A stretch of DNA of 64,000 nt from contig NZ_CP045798.1 in assembly GCF_000746025.2 (NCBI RefSeq), forward strand, positions 668,501-732,500. The letters run 5' to 3'. The DNA is from Thermanaerosceptrum fracticalcis (lineage in GTDB: Bacteria; Bacillota; Peptococcia; DRI-13). The translations under genes and the position numbers were made by a program. Below the pieces are notes generated by a model. It did no database searches and was not told the origin of the DNA. It was given only the letters and a program-made list of their open reading frames with translations. Shown here in pieces: positions 38,201 to 46,299 of this stretch (its first letter is position 1; every line of letters begins with the position of its first letter).

Positions 38201-38332
38201 AAACATTGTAAATTTTGTGATTATCCAGAAGTGTGCCGCAGGGAATTATTTGCACCGGTTGTGGAAGCTAAGCTTATAGCCCCTTGTAATCCACAGTTGG
38301 AAAAGGTAAGGAGGTTGGAGGATTATGAGTAG
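35246..38332 (+). CDS. AddB/RexB-like nuclease subunit with an iron-sulphur-type cysteine set
   Basis: 1028 residues. AddB proteins pair with an AddA helicase-nuclease to resect double-strand breaks. The C-terminal PD-(D/E)XK nuclease shows RGRIDRVD (about 874) and VLDYKSG (about 890). One cysteine at about 723 (LAKCPFAYF) and three in CKFCDYPEVC (about 988) form the usual 4Fe-4S staple. The N-terminal helicase-like lobe lacks a Walker A site (VLIVPSHSAGQQI where AddB has one), so it is probably a structural, DNA-scanning module. The gene overlaps the AddA-like gene by 8 bases. A second, housekeeping AddAB would be expected elsewhere in the genome. Confidence 0.85.
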   Translation: MRNFLTSLNKKCEEYRFEEKVLIVPSHSAGQQILQAFARQGCSCLNLKPDTLFSLAEDLLKLSLYRRRLTLIPENLGNYLLLRVLKDLSFQQKLNYFTQLDITPGISRSIYSAINELKLAGINYTDIKDDMFVNPQKGADFNLIFKAYEETLQRNGFIDAADLLKTAMTEDILSKGKEVLYLLPENLKLYPMERLFLEKLSTSGYQVLEFAPVQGLNKPEKCIVLSGQEGKIDVKTDKDRLSWLYDMDHAPAPFNDNSTDLFHAYGETNEVKEVLRRIIKNQLLLDEVTISYTSQEPYVQLFYDLSQQYNIPMTFGEGIGIINSRPGRLFFGLLEWIGNNYDVSLLISLINNGDFRVDDEKAAPSNSTIIALLRNAGIGWGRERYNQQLAILSGSYEEKVGKAQEQNKKEKNIRLLENAKWLQEFMEKIFVLLPEEINNRVDYAAFLHGVTGIVETFGNITGDIDGAAKKIIIDELSLMSATANEEMSLEEAIKRLEDLVSGIRVGRSNPKPGAIHVTGYRQGLWVFRENTFVVGLDAHKFPGQLREDPILLDIERQNMGLGFLQRKYQVRENLYDMVQLLSALPGNVTLSYSSFDTVENRDVFPSPLLMQYYRLKTGEKTKDYSQLLLAFTEKKAFVPRNLADVLDPTEYWLNLNFVAGGIKEPERSLVSCYRHWENGLKAWEARRNHLYTSYDGLINSNVSLDPRKNHQLVLSATQFEDLAKCPFAYFLKYILRISPPEELAFDPGVWLDAAARGSLLHSIFEQFYMKLIDRKEKPQLGKHQALMYEIASELLSKQKEMLPPPSSVIYELESREIQDSCRVFLASEEEECQGADPRFFELSFGVNAEETPGLGQIGPVYLELPNGEGLYLRGRIDRVDQVGDQVFRVLDYKSGSTYVFEEGKPFQRGTQLQHTLYAMAAEKILSQYGLFTSPRVEEGVYVFPTLKGEGQRIVRKYHLRERLLEIIEVLCDILHAGAFIMSFEDKHCKFCDYPEVCRRELFAPVVEAKLIAPCNPQLEKVRRLEDYE

Positions 38333-41300
38333 AATGACACCTCCTGATTATCGTGAACGTGCCAAAATTGAAACCGAACTGGGTAAGAATCTGCTTGTAG
38401 AAGCGGGTGCCGGTTCGGGCAAAACGGCCAGCCTTGTCAAAAGAATGCTTGGTTTAATCAAAGAAGGCCATTGTAAAGTACACGAGATTGCCGCTATAAC
38501 TTTCACCCGTAAGGCCGCTGCGGAACTATGTGAGCGTTTTCAAACAGAATTAGAAAAAGCTTATAACCTAAATTGCGATACTGTACAGAAAGAGAGGCTG
38601 GCTCAGGCACTTTTAGACTTGGACCAGTGTTATATCGGCACTATCCATGCCTTTTGCGCCAAGCTTTTGCGTGAACGACCCGTGGAGGCCGGATTAGATC
38701 CTGAATTTGCAGAATTAGACGAGGTTGAAAACAGGATTTGGAGGGACAAAGCCTGGGATAGTTACATCCTGGAAGTAAAGATAAAGGAACCTTACTATCT
38801 TGAACTGTTTGATAAACTAGGCATTAGTCTAGCTGAACTTAAAACAGGATTCGAAAAACTGAGTGCTTACCCAGATGTTGCTATAGTATACCAAAAGACT
38901 GGAAAACCGGACTTGAAGGAGCCAATTGACAGGCTAGTTTCCTTGGTTGAAAGGGCGAGAGTTGCGATCCCCTATCCTCCCCATGAAAACAGGTATGACA
39001 AATTGCAGGAAGCGGTAAAGAGAGCAAGTAGATATATAAAGTATTTTGACATGGCTCAAGATAAAAATGCAATTAAACTGCTTTCTATCTTTGAAAAAGA
39101 ACCTAGTGTAACTCAAAAGTTGTGGTTAACAACTGCTCAAGGAAAACAATTCAGAGACGAATTCGCTCTTTTGGCAAGGGAGATAATACAACCACTCCTT
39201 CGCCAGTGGCGCGAATATTGTCATGGCAATGTTGTTCAATTCTTGCTGCCTGCTGTCCAATACTACAGCAGGTTTAGGGAAAAACACTCTGTTTTAAACT
39301 TTGAAGACCTGTTAATGAAAACTGCCCAGCTGCTCAAGTCTTATCCTGAAGTACGACAATACTTTCAACAGAAATACCGTTGCCTTCTGGTGGATGAGTT
39401 CCAGGATACCGACCCGATTCAATCGGAAATCATGTTTTACCTGACCGGAGAAAATGCAAATGAACAGGAATGGCAGAAGTTGAAACCCAGGCCAGGTTCT
39501 TTGTTCGTCGTGGGAGATCCTAAACAATCCATTTACCGTTTTCGCAGGGCCGATATAGATATCTATAACCTGGTTAAGAAACTCATTCTACAAAGTGGGG
39601 GAGAGGTATTACACCTTACCGCTAATTTCCGGTCTGTAAATTCTCTGGGGCGGTGGCTTAATCCTGTATTCAAAAAGCTTTTACCCTCTGAAGGAAGCTG
39701 CTACCAGGCCAGCTTTACCTCATTTGATACCATCAAGCCTGATGAGGAAGGAACCGAATCAGGAATAAGAGTTTTAGATATTCCTGAGGAATATAGCAAT
39801 AAGGACGAGGTTATTCCTATAGAAGCTGAATTCATAGCCAGGTATATCAGATGGGCTATTGATGGAAATGTTAGATTGAGAAGAACCCCCAGACCCAAAG
39901 ACTTCATGATTCTTCTCAGGTATAAAGAGGCTATGGATGTATACGCCAGGGCGTTAGAAAAATATGGAATACCTGTCAGTATTGCCGGGGGTAGTTCCCT
40001 TAAACAGACCGAAGAAATCCATGAACTCTTGCAACTGCTGAAAGCCCTTGCCGATCCTCAAAACCAGGTGCATACGGTAGCAGTCTTAAGAGGGCTCTTC
40101 TTTGGGATTAGTGATGCTGACTTATACTCTTTTAAAGAGGCGGGGGGGATCTTCAATATATTTGCACCCGTCCCCGCGGAGTTGGACGAAAGGGTAAAAG
40201 ATATCTTCTTTTATTCCTATGAAAAGTTAACAGAATTCTACGGTTTTACCAGAAGATACACTCCGGCTGTGGCATTAGAAAAAATTATTGACGAACTAGG
40301 CCTAATTCCCTATGCTTTAACTCAACCCCTAAGCAAGAGCCGCTCCGGATATCCATATCAGATTCTTGAATATATCCGGAGAATAGAGAGCACTGAAGCT
40401 TCAAGCTATTCTAAGATGGTGGAACAATTTGGAGCCATCCTGGAAATGGGTGTGGAGGAAGAATTAAACTTGCTTGCAGATGAAGGAGATTCGGTACGAA
40501 TTATGAATCTCCATAAGGCTAAGGGTTTAGAAGCCCCGGTTGTGTTTTTGGCCAACCCTGCAAAGAATCCCAACATACCCCCTGATGCTCATGTCAAAAG
40601 AGTAGATGGCAGTTCACAAGGCTATTTCATCTTTACACGGCCTAAAGGGAATTTTAATAAGGAAGTTATCGCCCAACCCAGGCTATGGGATGAATTTGCA
40701 TCTGAGGAACAGAACTATGCCGATGCGGAAGAAATGCGCCTATTATACGTTGCTGCTACCAGGGCTAAAAACCTCCTTGTTGTCAGCAGGTGCCTCAATC
40801 CTAAAAAGCAAAACTTAAATCCATGGCTTCCTTTGCTGGACAATGAGGAGCAGGTAGAGAGCCTTTGGCTGCCAGAAATAGATAAGGGTTATAGCATTGT
40901 CCAGTCCTTAGGCAAGGAAGATGTGATACCCTCTCATCTGGAAAAGGTACAAACTGAATTAACGCAACGTACGGCTGTTCTCGCCAAACCGAGTTTTATC
41001 TTATCTTCCCCCACGGGAATAAAAGTAGATGAAGATAAGGCTCAAATATTGAGAAAAAGCGGTGGAGGACAGGATTGGGGCAGCGCAATCCACAAGGTTT
41101 TGGAGCAGATGATAAAAGGCTGTAACGACATAGACACACAGATCTTACTAACACTGGAGGAATACTCTTTACCTCTGGAAAGAAAAGGTGAGATACTGGA
41201 TTTCTTAGACAAATTTAAAAACTCTCTGCTGTGGCAGAGAATTCAAAAAGCGGAACAAACCCTTACAGAAATCCCCTTTACTACGAAGATTACCAATGAC

Positions 41301-41579
41301 AGTCCAGTATATAGCTATCTAAAGGCAAAGAATAATGAACCCGTGGTTCTTTCTGGTGTTATTGACCTTGCAATAAAAGAATCCGAGGGTTGGGTTATCG
41401 TTGACTTTAAGACAGACCGGCCTGAGAACCAGGAAGACTTTCAATTGCTGGAGAAAGAGTATTCAACTCAGGTAGCAATTTACTGTAATGTTTGGCAGCA
41501 ACTGAGTGGAGAAAACGTTAAAAAAGGGGAAATTTACTTTACATTCCTTCAAGAAAACAGGGTTGTCTATAGTTGCTGA
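38325..41579 (+). CDS. AddA/RecB-like helicase-nuclease
   Basis: 1084 residues. UvrD-type helicase with AGAGSGKTA (about 27), AAITFTRKAAAEL, GTIHAFCAKLL, VDEFQDTDPIQ (about 357), VGDPKQSIYRFR, MNLHKAKGLEAPVVFL and LLYVAATRAK. It ends in a PD-(D/E)XK nuclease with GVIDLAI (about 1011) and VDFKTD (about 1026). It should drive ATP-dependent unwinding and cutting of DNA ends together with the AddB-like protein encoded just before. Both nuclease sites look intact. The gene ends 95 bases before the vWA gene, in a region rich in TGACA/TGTCA repeats. Confidence 0.88.
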   Translation: MSRMTPPDYRERAKIETELGKNLLVEAGAGSGKTASLVKRMLGLIKEGHCKVHEIAAITFTRKAAAELCERFQTELEKAYNLNCDTVQKERLAQALLDLDQCYIGTIHAFCAKLLRERPVEAGLDPEFAELDEVENRIWRDKAWDSYILEVKIKEPYYLELFDKLGISLAELKTGFEKLSAYPDVAIVYQKTGKPDLKEPIDRLVSLVERARVAIPYPPHENRYDKLQEAVKRASRYIKYFDMAQDKNAIKLLSIFEKEPSVTQKLWLTTAQGKQFRDEFALLAREIIQPLLRQWREYCHGNVVQFLLPAVQYYSRFREKHSVLNFEDLLMKTAQLLKSYPEVRQYFQQKYRCLLVDEFQDTDPIQSEIMFYLTGENANEQEWQKLKPRPGSLFVVGDPKQSIYRFRRADIDIYNLVKKLILQSGGEVLHLTANFRSVNSLGRWLNPVFKKLLPSEGSCYQASFTSFDTIKPDEEGTESGIRVLDIPEEYSNKDEVIPIEAEFIARYIRWAIDGNVRLRRTPRPKDFMILLRYKEAMDVYARALEKYGIPVSIAGGSSLKQTEEIHELLQLLKALADPQNQVHTVAVLRGLFFGISDADLYSFKEAGGIFNIFAPVPAELDERVKDIFFYSYEKLTEFYGFTRRYTPAVALEKIIDELGLIPYALTQPLSKSRSGYPYQILEYIRRIESTEASSYSKMVEQFGAILEMGVEEELNLLADEGDSVRIMNLHKAKGLEAPVVFLANPAKNPNIPPDAHVKRVDGSSQGYFIFTRPKGNFNKEVIAQPRLWDEFASEEQNYADAEEMRLLYVAATRAKNLLVVSRCLNPKKQNLNPWLPLLDNEEQVESLWLPEIDKGYSIVQSLGKEDVIPSHLEKVQTELTQRTAVLAKPSFILSSPTGIKVDEDKAQILRKSGGGQDWGSAIHKVLEQMIKGCNDIDTQILLTLEEYSLPLERKGEILDFLDKFKNSLLWQRIQKAEQTLTEIPFTTKITNDSPVYSYLKAKNNEPVVLSGVIDLAIKESEGWVIVDFKTDRPENQEDFQLLEKEYSTQVAIYCNVWQQLSGENVKKGEIYFTFLQENRVVYSC

Positions 41580-41627
41580 CAAAAATGTTGTCATTTGCAA
41601 AAATCATACTGACAATCTACTGTCAGT
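41575..41627. promoter_or_regulatory. Cluster palindrome 3 with a neighbouring half-related repeat
   Basis: The core CTGACAATCTACTGTCAG is at 41609-41626, extended by A and T to a 7-bp stem, 65 bases before the vWA start. About 17 bases upstream lies TGACAAAAATGTTGTCA (41576-41592), another TGACA/TGTCA dyad that overlaps the AddA-like stop. Two adjacent dyads suggest cooperative binding of one regulator. Confidence 0.6.
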
Positions 41628-41673
41628 CACCTCGTGTATTCTTATCTTAGAGAGTACAGGAGGTGTTTTTTAT

Positions 41674-42921
41674 ATGAATGAGAAAATGGGTATGGAGTTA
41701 TCTTTAAGCCACAAATACCTAAAACCCGGTAGTTGCCAAGTGGTTTACCTGATGATCCGGCTGAAGCAACCCAGATTTGAGAATGCAAAGCGACTTCCTC
41801 TAAATGTAAGTTTCGTATTGGATCGTTCAGGTTCCATGGAAGGGAAAAAGTTGGATTACACCAAAAAAGCCGTGAAGTTTGCTCTTGAGCACCTGGAGGC
41901 TAAAGATACTGTCTCACTGGTAACTTTCGAGGACCAAGTAGAGGTTCTGGTTCCTGCTGAGAAAGCATTATATAAGGACCAAATAAGCCAGGCTGTCAAC
42001 GGAATCGTGACCGGCGGATGTACTAATCTAAGCGGAGGTTTATTGAAAGGAGCGGCGCAGGTCAAGGCCAATCTGAAGGATGGGCAGGTTAACCGTGTGA
42101 TCCTGTTGACCGATGGGATAGCTAATAAGGGAATTACCAGTCATCATGCGCTTGTTGAAAAGACCAAGGAGATTAAGGCTGGGAATATAACAGTATCAAC
42201 ATTAGGTGTAGGATCAGATTTTCAGGAGGATTTGCTTGTTGACATGGCTGAAGGGGGAGGGGGTAACTTCTATTTCATCGGAAGCCCTGACAGAATTCCT
42301 GAGATATTTGATCAGGAATTACAGGGGCTGCTAAGTATTACAGGTCAGAATCTGGAGTTAGCTCTGCTTCCTGCGGCTGGGGTTAAGATCATGGGTATCC
42401 TTGGCTATGAGCCCGCAGGTTGGCCTGAGGTCAAAATTATGCTCCCAGATATGTATGGAGGCGATACCAAAACTGTTTTAGTGGAAATGCTAGTTAATCC
42501 GGAGGTGGCGGGGAAGACGCAGTTGGTACAAGTGAAATTTCGCTATGACGATGTTTTGGAGAACCTGACCACTGTCAATTATGATGTCACACTCAGCGCT
42601 GAAGTTTCCAATGACCAGGAAAGTATCAATTCAGGCGTAGATATCCAGGTCTTAAAAGAGGTAGAGATTTACCGAACTGCTCAGGCTAAAGAAGAATCAA
42701 TTAAAATGGCCGACCAAGGCAATGTAGCGGAAGCAGGGCGAGTGTTGAAGAATCAGCAAGAAAAACTACAAGAACTGTACAATAGAACGAAAGATGATGA
42801 GATTTTGCAGGAAATCCAAACTTTGGAATCGAATTATACGATTATCTCTGAGAATTGTTATAGTCCGATTAATCGCAAAGAAATGAAATACGCCAGCTAT
42901 GTCTCCCGGAATAAACGATAA
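41674..42921 (+). CDS. von Willebrand factor A domain protein
   Basis: 415 residues from an ATG preceded by CAGGAGGTG. A longer frame upstream to 41506 has no support. The N-terminal vWA domain has a complete metal-dependent adhesion site: DRSGS (about 50), TNLSGG and LLTDG (about 144). The domain fold continues to about 260 and resembles inter-alpha-trypsin-inhibitor/YfbK-type proteins. The C-terminal 100 residues are helical (EEVEIYR..., KNQQEKLQEL). No signal peptide is present, so it acts in the cytoplasm, perhaps as a metal-dependent assembly platform. vWA proteins (TerY) are also partners in Ter systems. Confidence 0.85.
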   Translation: MNEKMGMELSLSHKYLKPGSCQVVYLMIRLKQPRFENAKRLPLNVSFVLDRSGSMEGKKLDYTKKAVKFALEHLEAKDTVSLVTFEDQVEVLVPAEKALYKDQISQAVNGIVTGGCTNLSGGLLKGAAQVKANLKDGQVNRVILLTDGIANKGITSHHALVEKTKEIKAGNITVSTLGVGSDFQEDLLVDMAEGGGGNFYFIGSPDRIPEIFDQELQGLLSITGQNLELALLPAAGVKIMGILGYEPAGWPEVKIMLPDMYGGDTKTVLVEMLVNPEVAGKTQLVQVKFRYDDVLENLTTVNYDVTLSAEVSNDQESINSGVDIQVLKEVEIYRTAQAKEESIKMADQGNVAEAGRVLKNQQEKLQELYNRTKDDEILQEIQTLESNYTIISENCYSPINRKEMKYASYVSRNKR

Positions 42922-42965
42922 AGACCTATTAGAATGGAATTAGGGAAAAGAAGCAAGCGGGAGAG

Positions 42966-43916
42966 ATGAATATGCATGAAGATAGAGTTTTTATCGCCGA
43001 AATGAAGGAAGGGAGCAAAATATCTGCTCCTTTCCTGATCAAATCGAAGAGGCTACTGCCCTTTAAAAACAAGACTGGAAAGTTTCTTAATATGATCTTA
43101 GGCGACAAGACTGGGCAAATTGAGGCCTTTCTTTGGGAAAATGCCGAAGATTGTCTAGCACATTTGGGAGAATGTCTTGTTGCCAAAGTGGAAGGGGAAG
43201 TAGAAACATATCGAGAGAACATCCAGATCAAAGTTAATTCCCTAATACCCTGCGACTGTTATGTTATCGAAGAATTGGTGCCTGTCTCTTCCAAGGATAT
43301 TGGCATCATGCAGGTTGAACTAGGGGATGTAATAGAAACAATAAATGATAAAAACCTAAAATACTTACTTAATATGATCACTAATGATCCTGTGAGATAT
43401 AAACTGTTTTGCCGTGCCCCTGCTGCCCAATTTCACCATCAGGCCTATCTTGGAGGACTATTGGAGCATACTTTGGGTGTTGTCAGGGTATGTACTCGTT
43501 TAGCCGATATATATAAAGATGTTAACCGTGATTTGTTAGTTACCGGGGCCATTCTTCATGACATTGGGAAGACGATTGAGTTATCTTACGATCTTATGAT
43601 TGGTTATACGGACCAGGGTCGTCTGCTAGGTCATATTGTCCTTGGTTCGCAAATAGTTGTTGATTTAATTAAACAGATACCGGATTTCCCCAAAGACTTA
43701 GAACTGAAGATTATACATATGATAGTGAGCCACCATGGTGAGTATGAGTGGCAGTCTCCCAAAAGGCCAAAGTTTTTGGAAGCAATGTTGCTCCACTATG
43801 CAGATATGATTGATGCCAAGGTAGATAAATTTACCCAGGTAAAAGAAGATTTAGGAGAGGGACAGGTCTGGTCGGGATGGATAAAAGGATTGGATCGTTA
43901 TGTCTATCTTAAGTAG
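42966..43916 (+). CDS. yhaM: YhaM-like 3'-5' exonuclease (OB fold plus HD domain)
   Basis: 316 residues. An N-terminal OB-fold nucleic-acid-binding part (FLNMILGDKTGQIEAFLWEN) is followed by an HD phosphohydrolase-type nuclease domain with HHQAYLGGLLEHTL (about 157), ILHDIGK (about 196) and VSHHGEYEW. In Bacillus YhaM degrades single-stranded RNA and DNA from the 3' end and is encoded beside YhaO and YhaN. Here all three relatives occur in one cluster but are separated by the AddAB-like genes. The ribosome site GGGAGAG precedes the ATG. Confidence 0.88.
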   Translation: MNMHEDRVFIAEMKEGSKISAPFLIKSKRLLPFKNKTGKFLNMILGDKTGQIEAFLWENAEDCLAHLGECLVAKVEGEVETYRENIQIKVNSLIPCDCYVIEELVPVSSKDIGIMQVELGDVIETINDKNLKYLLNMITNDPVRYKLFCRAPAAQFHHQAYLGGLLEHTLGVVRVCTRLADIYKDVNRDLLVTGAILHDIGKTIELSYDLMIGYTDQGRLLGHIVLGSQIVVDLIKQIPDFPKDLELKIIHMIVSHHGEYEWQSPKRPKFLEAMLLHYADMIDAKVDKFTQVKEDLGEGQVWSGWIKGLDRYVYLK

Positions 43917-43924
43917 GTGAGAAA

Positions 43925-45166
43925 ATGAGCAGGCTGGAGCGGGAGATCCGCATCTACCAGGGGATTGTTGATCAACTGAAAGAGGGCAGAATTGTAGAAA
44001 CCGGTGAGTTATGCACTCTGTTGGGGATTAACGAAAAGACGCTCTTTACTTATCTGGAGTCTGCAGATGCGGCCCTTGATGTGAGCCGGATTTGCCACAA
44101 CGGTAATCTGCTGTGTCGGGAAACTGTTCGACAGTATAACACTGAAAACAGAGTCAGGATCAGCAAGGACATGAACAAATCGGCCCGTCTGGCCAAACTC
44201 ATCAACATTTTAAACCAGCGGACTCCTGCGGGGGGAGCAACACTACAGGAATTGGCGGAGAAGCTGGAAGTTACGGAGAGAACCGTCTACAGGGACCTCT
44301 GTGAGCTTGAGCTGGAGCTAAGCGTGAAAATAATCAGGCCGGACAAAATTGCGGGTAAGAAGGGCAGATACAGGTTGGAGAACACCTACCTTCCTCCCGT
44401 CAGCCCCGATAAAGCCCTCTTCATCTATCTCAGCCTGCTGCAGCAAAAGGGAACGCCTCTTGCCGGCAGAATCACCGAGATCAAGCAAGCCCTGCTGACC
44501 TCCTTGAGCAAGAACCGCTACAGCATCCGGGATATTTCCCTGAACAAGCTGGAGGAGCGCATCCACATTGTTGATCAAAGCCTTTATGAGCAGGAGCGGG
44601 TGGGGCGCTGCTTTCTCACCATCCTGGAAGGACTGGATAAAGGCCTGACATTAAAGATCAAATACTTCGTAGCCTACCGCCTGGAGACGACGGAGCGCCT
44701 GGTGGAGCCCTACGGCCTGATCTGCAAGCATCACAACTGGTACTTAATCGGCAAAAGCCTGGACAAAGGAGAACTGCGCAATTTCCGCCTGGACCAGGTA
44801 GAAGAAGCCCTGCTCTACAGAGAAAAGCCTTTTGTCTACCCCAGGGATTTCTCCGTCAGCGATTATGCCCATGACAGCTGGGGCGTCATCCAGGACGAAG
44901 AAGTCGTGGAAGCCATCCTGCGCTTCACCCCGGAAGGGGGCTACCGCCTGAAGAAAGTCCAGTACCACCCCAGCCAGGAGATCCTGGAAGAAAAGCCCGA
45001 CGGTTCCGTGGTTGTCCGCTTTTGCCTGACGGGTACGGTGGAATTCATCAGCTGGCTTTTGCAGTGGGGGAACAAGGTGGAGGTGCTGGCCCCGTCGGAG
45101 CTGCGAGAGCAGGTGTTAAAAACGGTAGAGGGGATTGTGAAGGTTTACAACAATACGTGTATTTAG
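43925..45166 (+). CDS. WYL-domain transcriptional regulator
   Basis: 413 residues. A first helix-turn-helix (LCTLLGINEKTLFTYLES) is followed by an HTH_11-type one (LQELAEKLEVTERTVYRDL, about 108-126), then a WYL domain (YGLICKHHNWYLIGKSL, FRLDQVEEALLY) and a WCX-type C-terminus. WYL proteins bind ligands, often nucleic acids, and repress defence operons (BrxR, CapW types). It starts 8 bases after the YhaM-like stop and 11 before the next gene. It is the only clear transcription regulator in the block and the best candidate to bind the three palindromes. From about 44200 on, the bases look more GC-rich than in the genes before it. Confidence 0.9.
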   Translation: MSRLEREIRIYQGIVDQLKEGRIVETGELCTLLGINEKTLFTYLESADAALDVSRICHNGNLLCRETVRQYNTENRVRISKDMNKSARLAKLINILNQRTPAGGATLQELAEKLEVTERTVYRDLCELELELSVKIIRPDKIAGKKGRYRLENTYLPPVSPDKALFIYLSLLQQKGTPLAGRITEIKQALLTSLSKNRYSIRDISLNKLEERIHIVDQSLYEQERVGRCFLTILEGLDKGLTLKIKYFVAYRLETTERLVEPYGLICKHHNWYLIGKSLDKGELRNFRLDQVEEALLYREKPFVYPRDFSVSDYAHDSWGVIQDEEVVEAILRFTPEGGYRLKKVQYHPSQEILEEKPDGSVVVRFCLTGTVEFISWLLQWGNKVEVLAPSELREQVLKTVEGIVKVYNNTCI

Positions 45167-45177
45167 GGGGTGCATCA

Positions 45178-46248
45178 ATGAATTTTAATCCTGAAGAACT
45201 GACTCCCATTTTTCATTCAGAAATATCCAGTAGCTACATCCTGATGGAGTTTCTGCGCCAAGGAGAAAACTGCCTTAAGTTTTTAGCATACATGTACAAA
45301 AAAGGCCTGGGTCCGTTAAATCCCCAGAATTACCGGGTGGAGTCTATAGAACGTGAAAAGATGTATAAAGGCAAGGGGGCCATCGATATCTACATCAGGC
45401 TGAAACACGCATCTGGCAGGTCGATTATTGTGCTGATTGAGGTTAAGGTCCATGACTACGACAGCTACAAGTTCAACCAGATCGGGACCTATTTCGAGGC
45501 AGCAAGAGAAAGCGAGGACAGCCAGGATATCTACTTCATCTACCTGACACAGTTTAATAAGCAGTGCTTTCAGGACAAAACCGACGTCTCCCAGCCGGGA
45601 ACAGTCGAGGAGTTTCGCGGGGCAGAGACGGACTATCCCGGCCGGATTGCGCATGTCAGCTGGCCCGACTTCTACGCCTTTATCGACGAGAAGATTGCTA
45701 CCATCACACCCACACTAGAGCATCTTGTCATTCTGCAACGCACATGGATAACGGATAAGATCAAAAGGGACCTGGCAAAGTATGCGGTTAACACTCTGGA
45801 TCGGGAATTCGGTTACTATTTTCCCAATACCCAACAGCGCATGCAGGAGTTGAAGGAATTGGGCGAAGAGAAAGCCAAACGCGGCGCAAAAGTGTTGGAG
45901 ATTGACTTAAAGAAGCTCTCGGCGGATGAGGTCATGAAGATCGCCGAGGTAATTGAGCATTACGCCGACAGCAAGGATGTGGAACGCAAGGCAAGCTACG
46001 TGACTGGAGAAGATACATTGAATGCAGTCCGAAAATTTCTCGGGGAGCTTGTCCTCAGACCTGAGAACTGGTCGCTTTTGTCCTTCTACTTCAGGGTGTT
46101 TTCCATCTTCCAGACCCGGTCATATCTACTCTTGAACGGTACGGGTTCGCAAGGGTACTCTGTCAAGCTAAAGACCGTCACAGCCAGGGAAATTAGCCTG
46201 TGTACACTGTGGAAGAACCATGTTATTGATTTTCGGCTGGCGAGGTAG
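45178..46248 (+). CDS. PD-(D/E)XK nuclease family protein
   Basis: 356 residues from the ATG at 45178 with ribosome site GGGGGTG. The earlier frame at 45022 overlaps the regulator gene and is rejected. The nuclease core is visible as GAIDIYIRL (D), then IVLIEVKVHD (E-x-K), and a downstream glutamine region QIGTYFEA, as in the PDDEXK_4/restriction-like group. The C-terminal half (EELGEEKAKRGAKVLEIDL..., cut here) is helical with no assignment. It probably cleaves DNA as an accessory or as the restriction arm of the cluster. It has a GC-rich style like the end of the WYL gene. Confidence 0.78.
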   Translation: MNFNPEELTPIFHSEISSSYILMEFLRQGENCLKFLAYMYKKGLGPLNPQNYRVESIEREKMYKGKGAIDIYIRLKHASGRSIIVLIEVKVHDYDSYKFNQIGTYFEAARESEDSQDIYFIYLTQFNKQCFQDKTDVSQPGTVEEFRGAETDYPGRIAHVSWPDFYAFIDEKIATITPTLEHLVILQRTWITDKIKRDLAKYAVNTLDREFGYYFPNTQQRMQELKELGEEKAKRGAKVLEIDLKKLSADEVMKIAEVIEHYADSKDVERKASYVTGEDTLNAVRKFLGELVLRPENWSLLSFYFRVFSIFQTRSYLLLNGTGSQGYSVKLKTVTAREISLCTLWKNHVIDFRLAR

Positions 46249-46299
46249 AACTTAACGATGTGTTAGGAGGAAGAATTTTGATCGAATTGGGGTGTTGAT

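Noticed and set aside
21371-41626. LexA (SOS) boxes as the identity of the repeated palindrome
   Set aside because: The Bacillota LexA site is built on GAAC-N4-GTTC, whereas the repeat here is CTGACA-N6-TGTCAG, so SOS control is not supported by this motif.
41506-41673. A longer start for the vWA gene
   Set aside because: The upstream extension overlaps the AddA-like gene and the palindrome and has no ribosome site, while ATG 41674 has CAGGAGGTG.
45022-45177. A longer start for the PD-(D/E)XK gene
   Set aside because: The extension lies inside the WYL gene in another frame with an unnatural glycine-rich composition. ATG 45178 has a good ribosome site.
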